Of a DNA stretch of 64,000 bases, positions 63,681 to 64,000 are shown piece after piece. The position numbers and the translations under genes are program-made. The DNA is from Ichthyophis bannanicus (Eukaryota; Chordata; Amphibia; Gymnophiona; Ichthyophiidae), in assembly GCA_033557465.1 (NCBI GenBank), contig CM066040.1:324960297-325024296 (forward strand), in the 5' to 3' direction. A model generated the notes under the pieces. That model was not told the origin of the DNA and made no database searches. It was given only the letters and a program-made list of their open reading frames with translations. Position 1 is the first letter of the stretch. Every line of letters starts with the position of its first letter.

Positions 63681-64000
63681 AGGTTAGCTGCAAGGTTCAG
63701 TAGGAGAGTTGGATGCAGGGACAACAGAGGTCATCCGATCACTTGAAAGCTATGTGCAGAAAGGCTGCAGAGGTTCAGAGGATGTTAAGGAACGGAAGAG
63801 TTGACTGTGCCAGAAGAGCTATAGTTTTGCGTCATATTCATGGTCCTGGCTATATCTGGGCAGCTTGTTGAGGTGTAGACTCTTTATTAGGCTAAAAACG
63901 ATCCATAGTGTCAGCTGCTAGGACTGCCAAGATCTACATTGCCTGAAGAAACAGTTCTGACATCCTTAAACATCATAAAGTGAACATCTTGACCAAATGT
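63681..64000. other. Non-coding sequence at window end
   Basis: No gene or repeat recognised. Confidence 0.5.

Overview
This window is vertebrate nuclear DNA. It holds one host gene, a Kruppel-like transcription factor with introns, in about 64 kb that is otherwise mostly transposable elements and their remains. The repeat mix is DIRS tyrosine-recombinase retrotransposons, a Gmr1-like Ty3/gypsy element with a SCAN-like Gag, Tx1/L1-type LINEs, CR1 and L2-like LINEs, an RTE-BovB LINE, tRNA-derived SINEs and palindromic MITEs. This mix suggests a large non-mammalian tetrapod genome. A caecilian-type amphibian is my best guess, from memory of such repeats, and it is not proven here.

Layout. Bases 1-3244 hold two DIRS copies, with copy 1 inserted inside the recombinase gene of copy 2. 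Bases 4017-9770 are an LTR element with 1409-bp LTRs and an AGCT target duplication, inserted in an older tRNA-SINE. Its long open frame has Gag and protease and then no reverse transcriptase. Bases 10088-21580 are a minus-strand Tx1/L1 LINE (13-bp target duplication) split between ORF1 and ORF2 by a nearly complete third DIRS (14685-20346). From 21607 to 26262 come a MITE, a minus-strand CR1 containing a SINE, and a plus-strand CR1 with an SGNH-esterase ORF1. A cut-and-paste element with 12-bp inverted ends lies at 26930-28482. An LTR-like segment lies near 29.7-31.0 kb. Bases 31385-37942 are a nearly complete plus-strand L1 inserted into a BovB fragment. From 38.2 to 46 kb there are SINE, L2-like and CR1 pieces and a minisatellite.

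The host gene lies on the minus strand at 47019-49200 (three coding exons, 407 aa, three C2H2 fingers). It resembles the KLF1/2/4/17 subgroup, most likely klf17 (neptune/biklf). Its promoter has several CCAAT boxes, a GC box and a TATA-like site at about 49.37-49.50 kb. Bases 49.5-56.6 kb upstream of it are relatively poor in recognisable repeats and could hold its regulatory DNA. A nearly full-length, decayed BovB follows (56640-59890, minus), and CR1-like remnants reach close to the window end.

Apart from the KLF gene, the coding sequences serve transposition, and most carry stops or frameshifts. The intact or nearly intact frames are the Gag-protease ORF, ORF1 of the plus-strand L1, and the DIRS-3 recombinase. 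No CRISPR array, operon, rRNA gene or stand-alone tRNA gene was seen.
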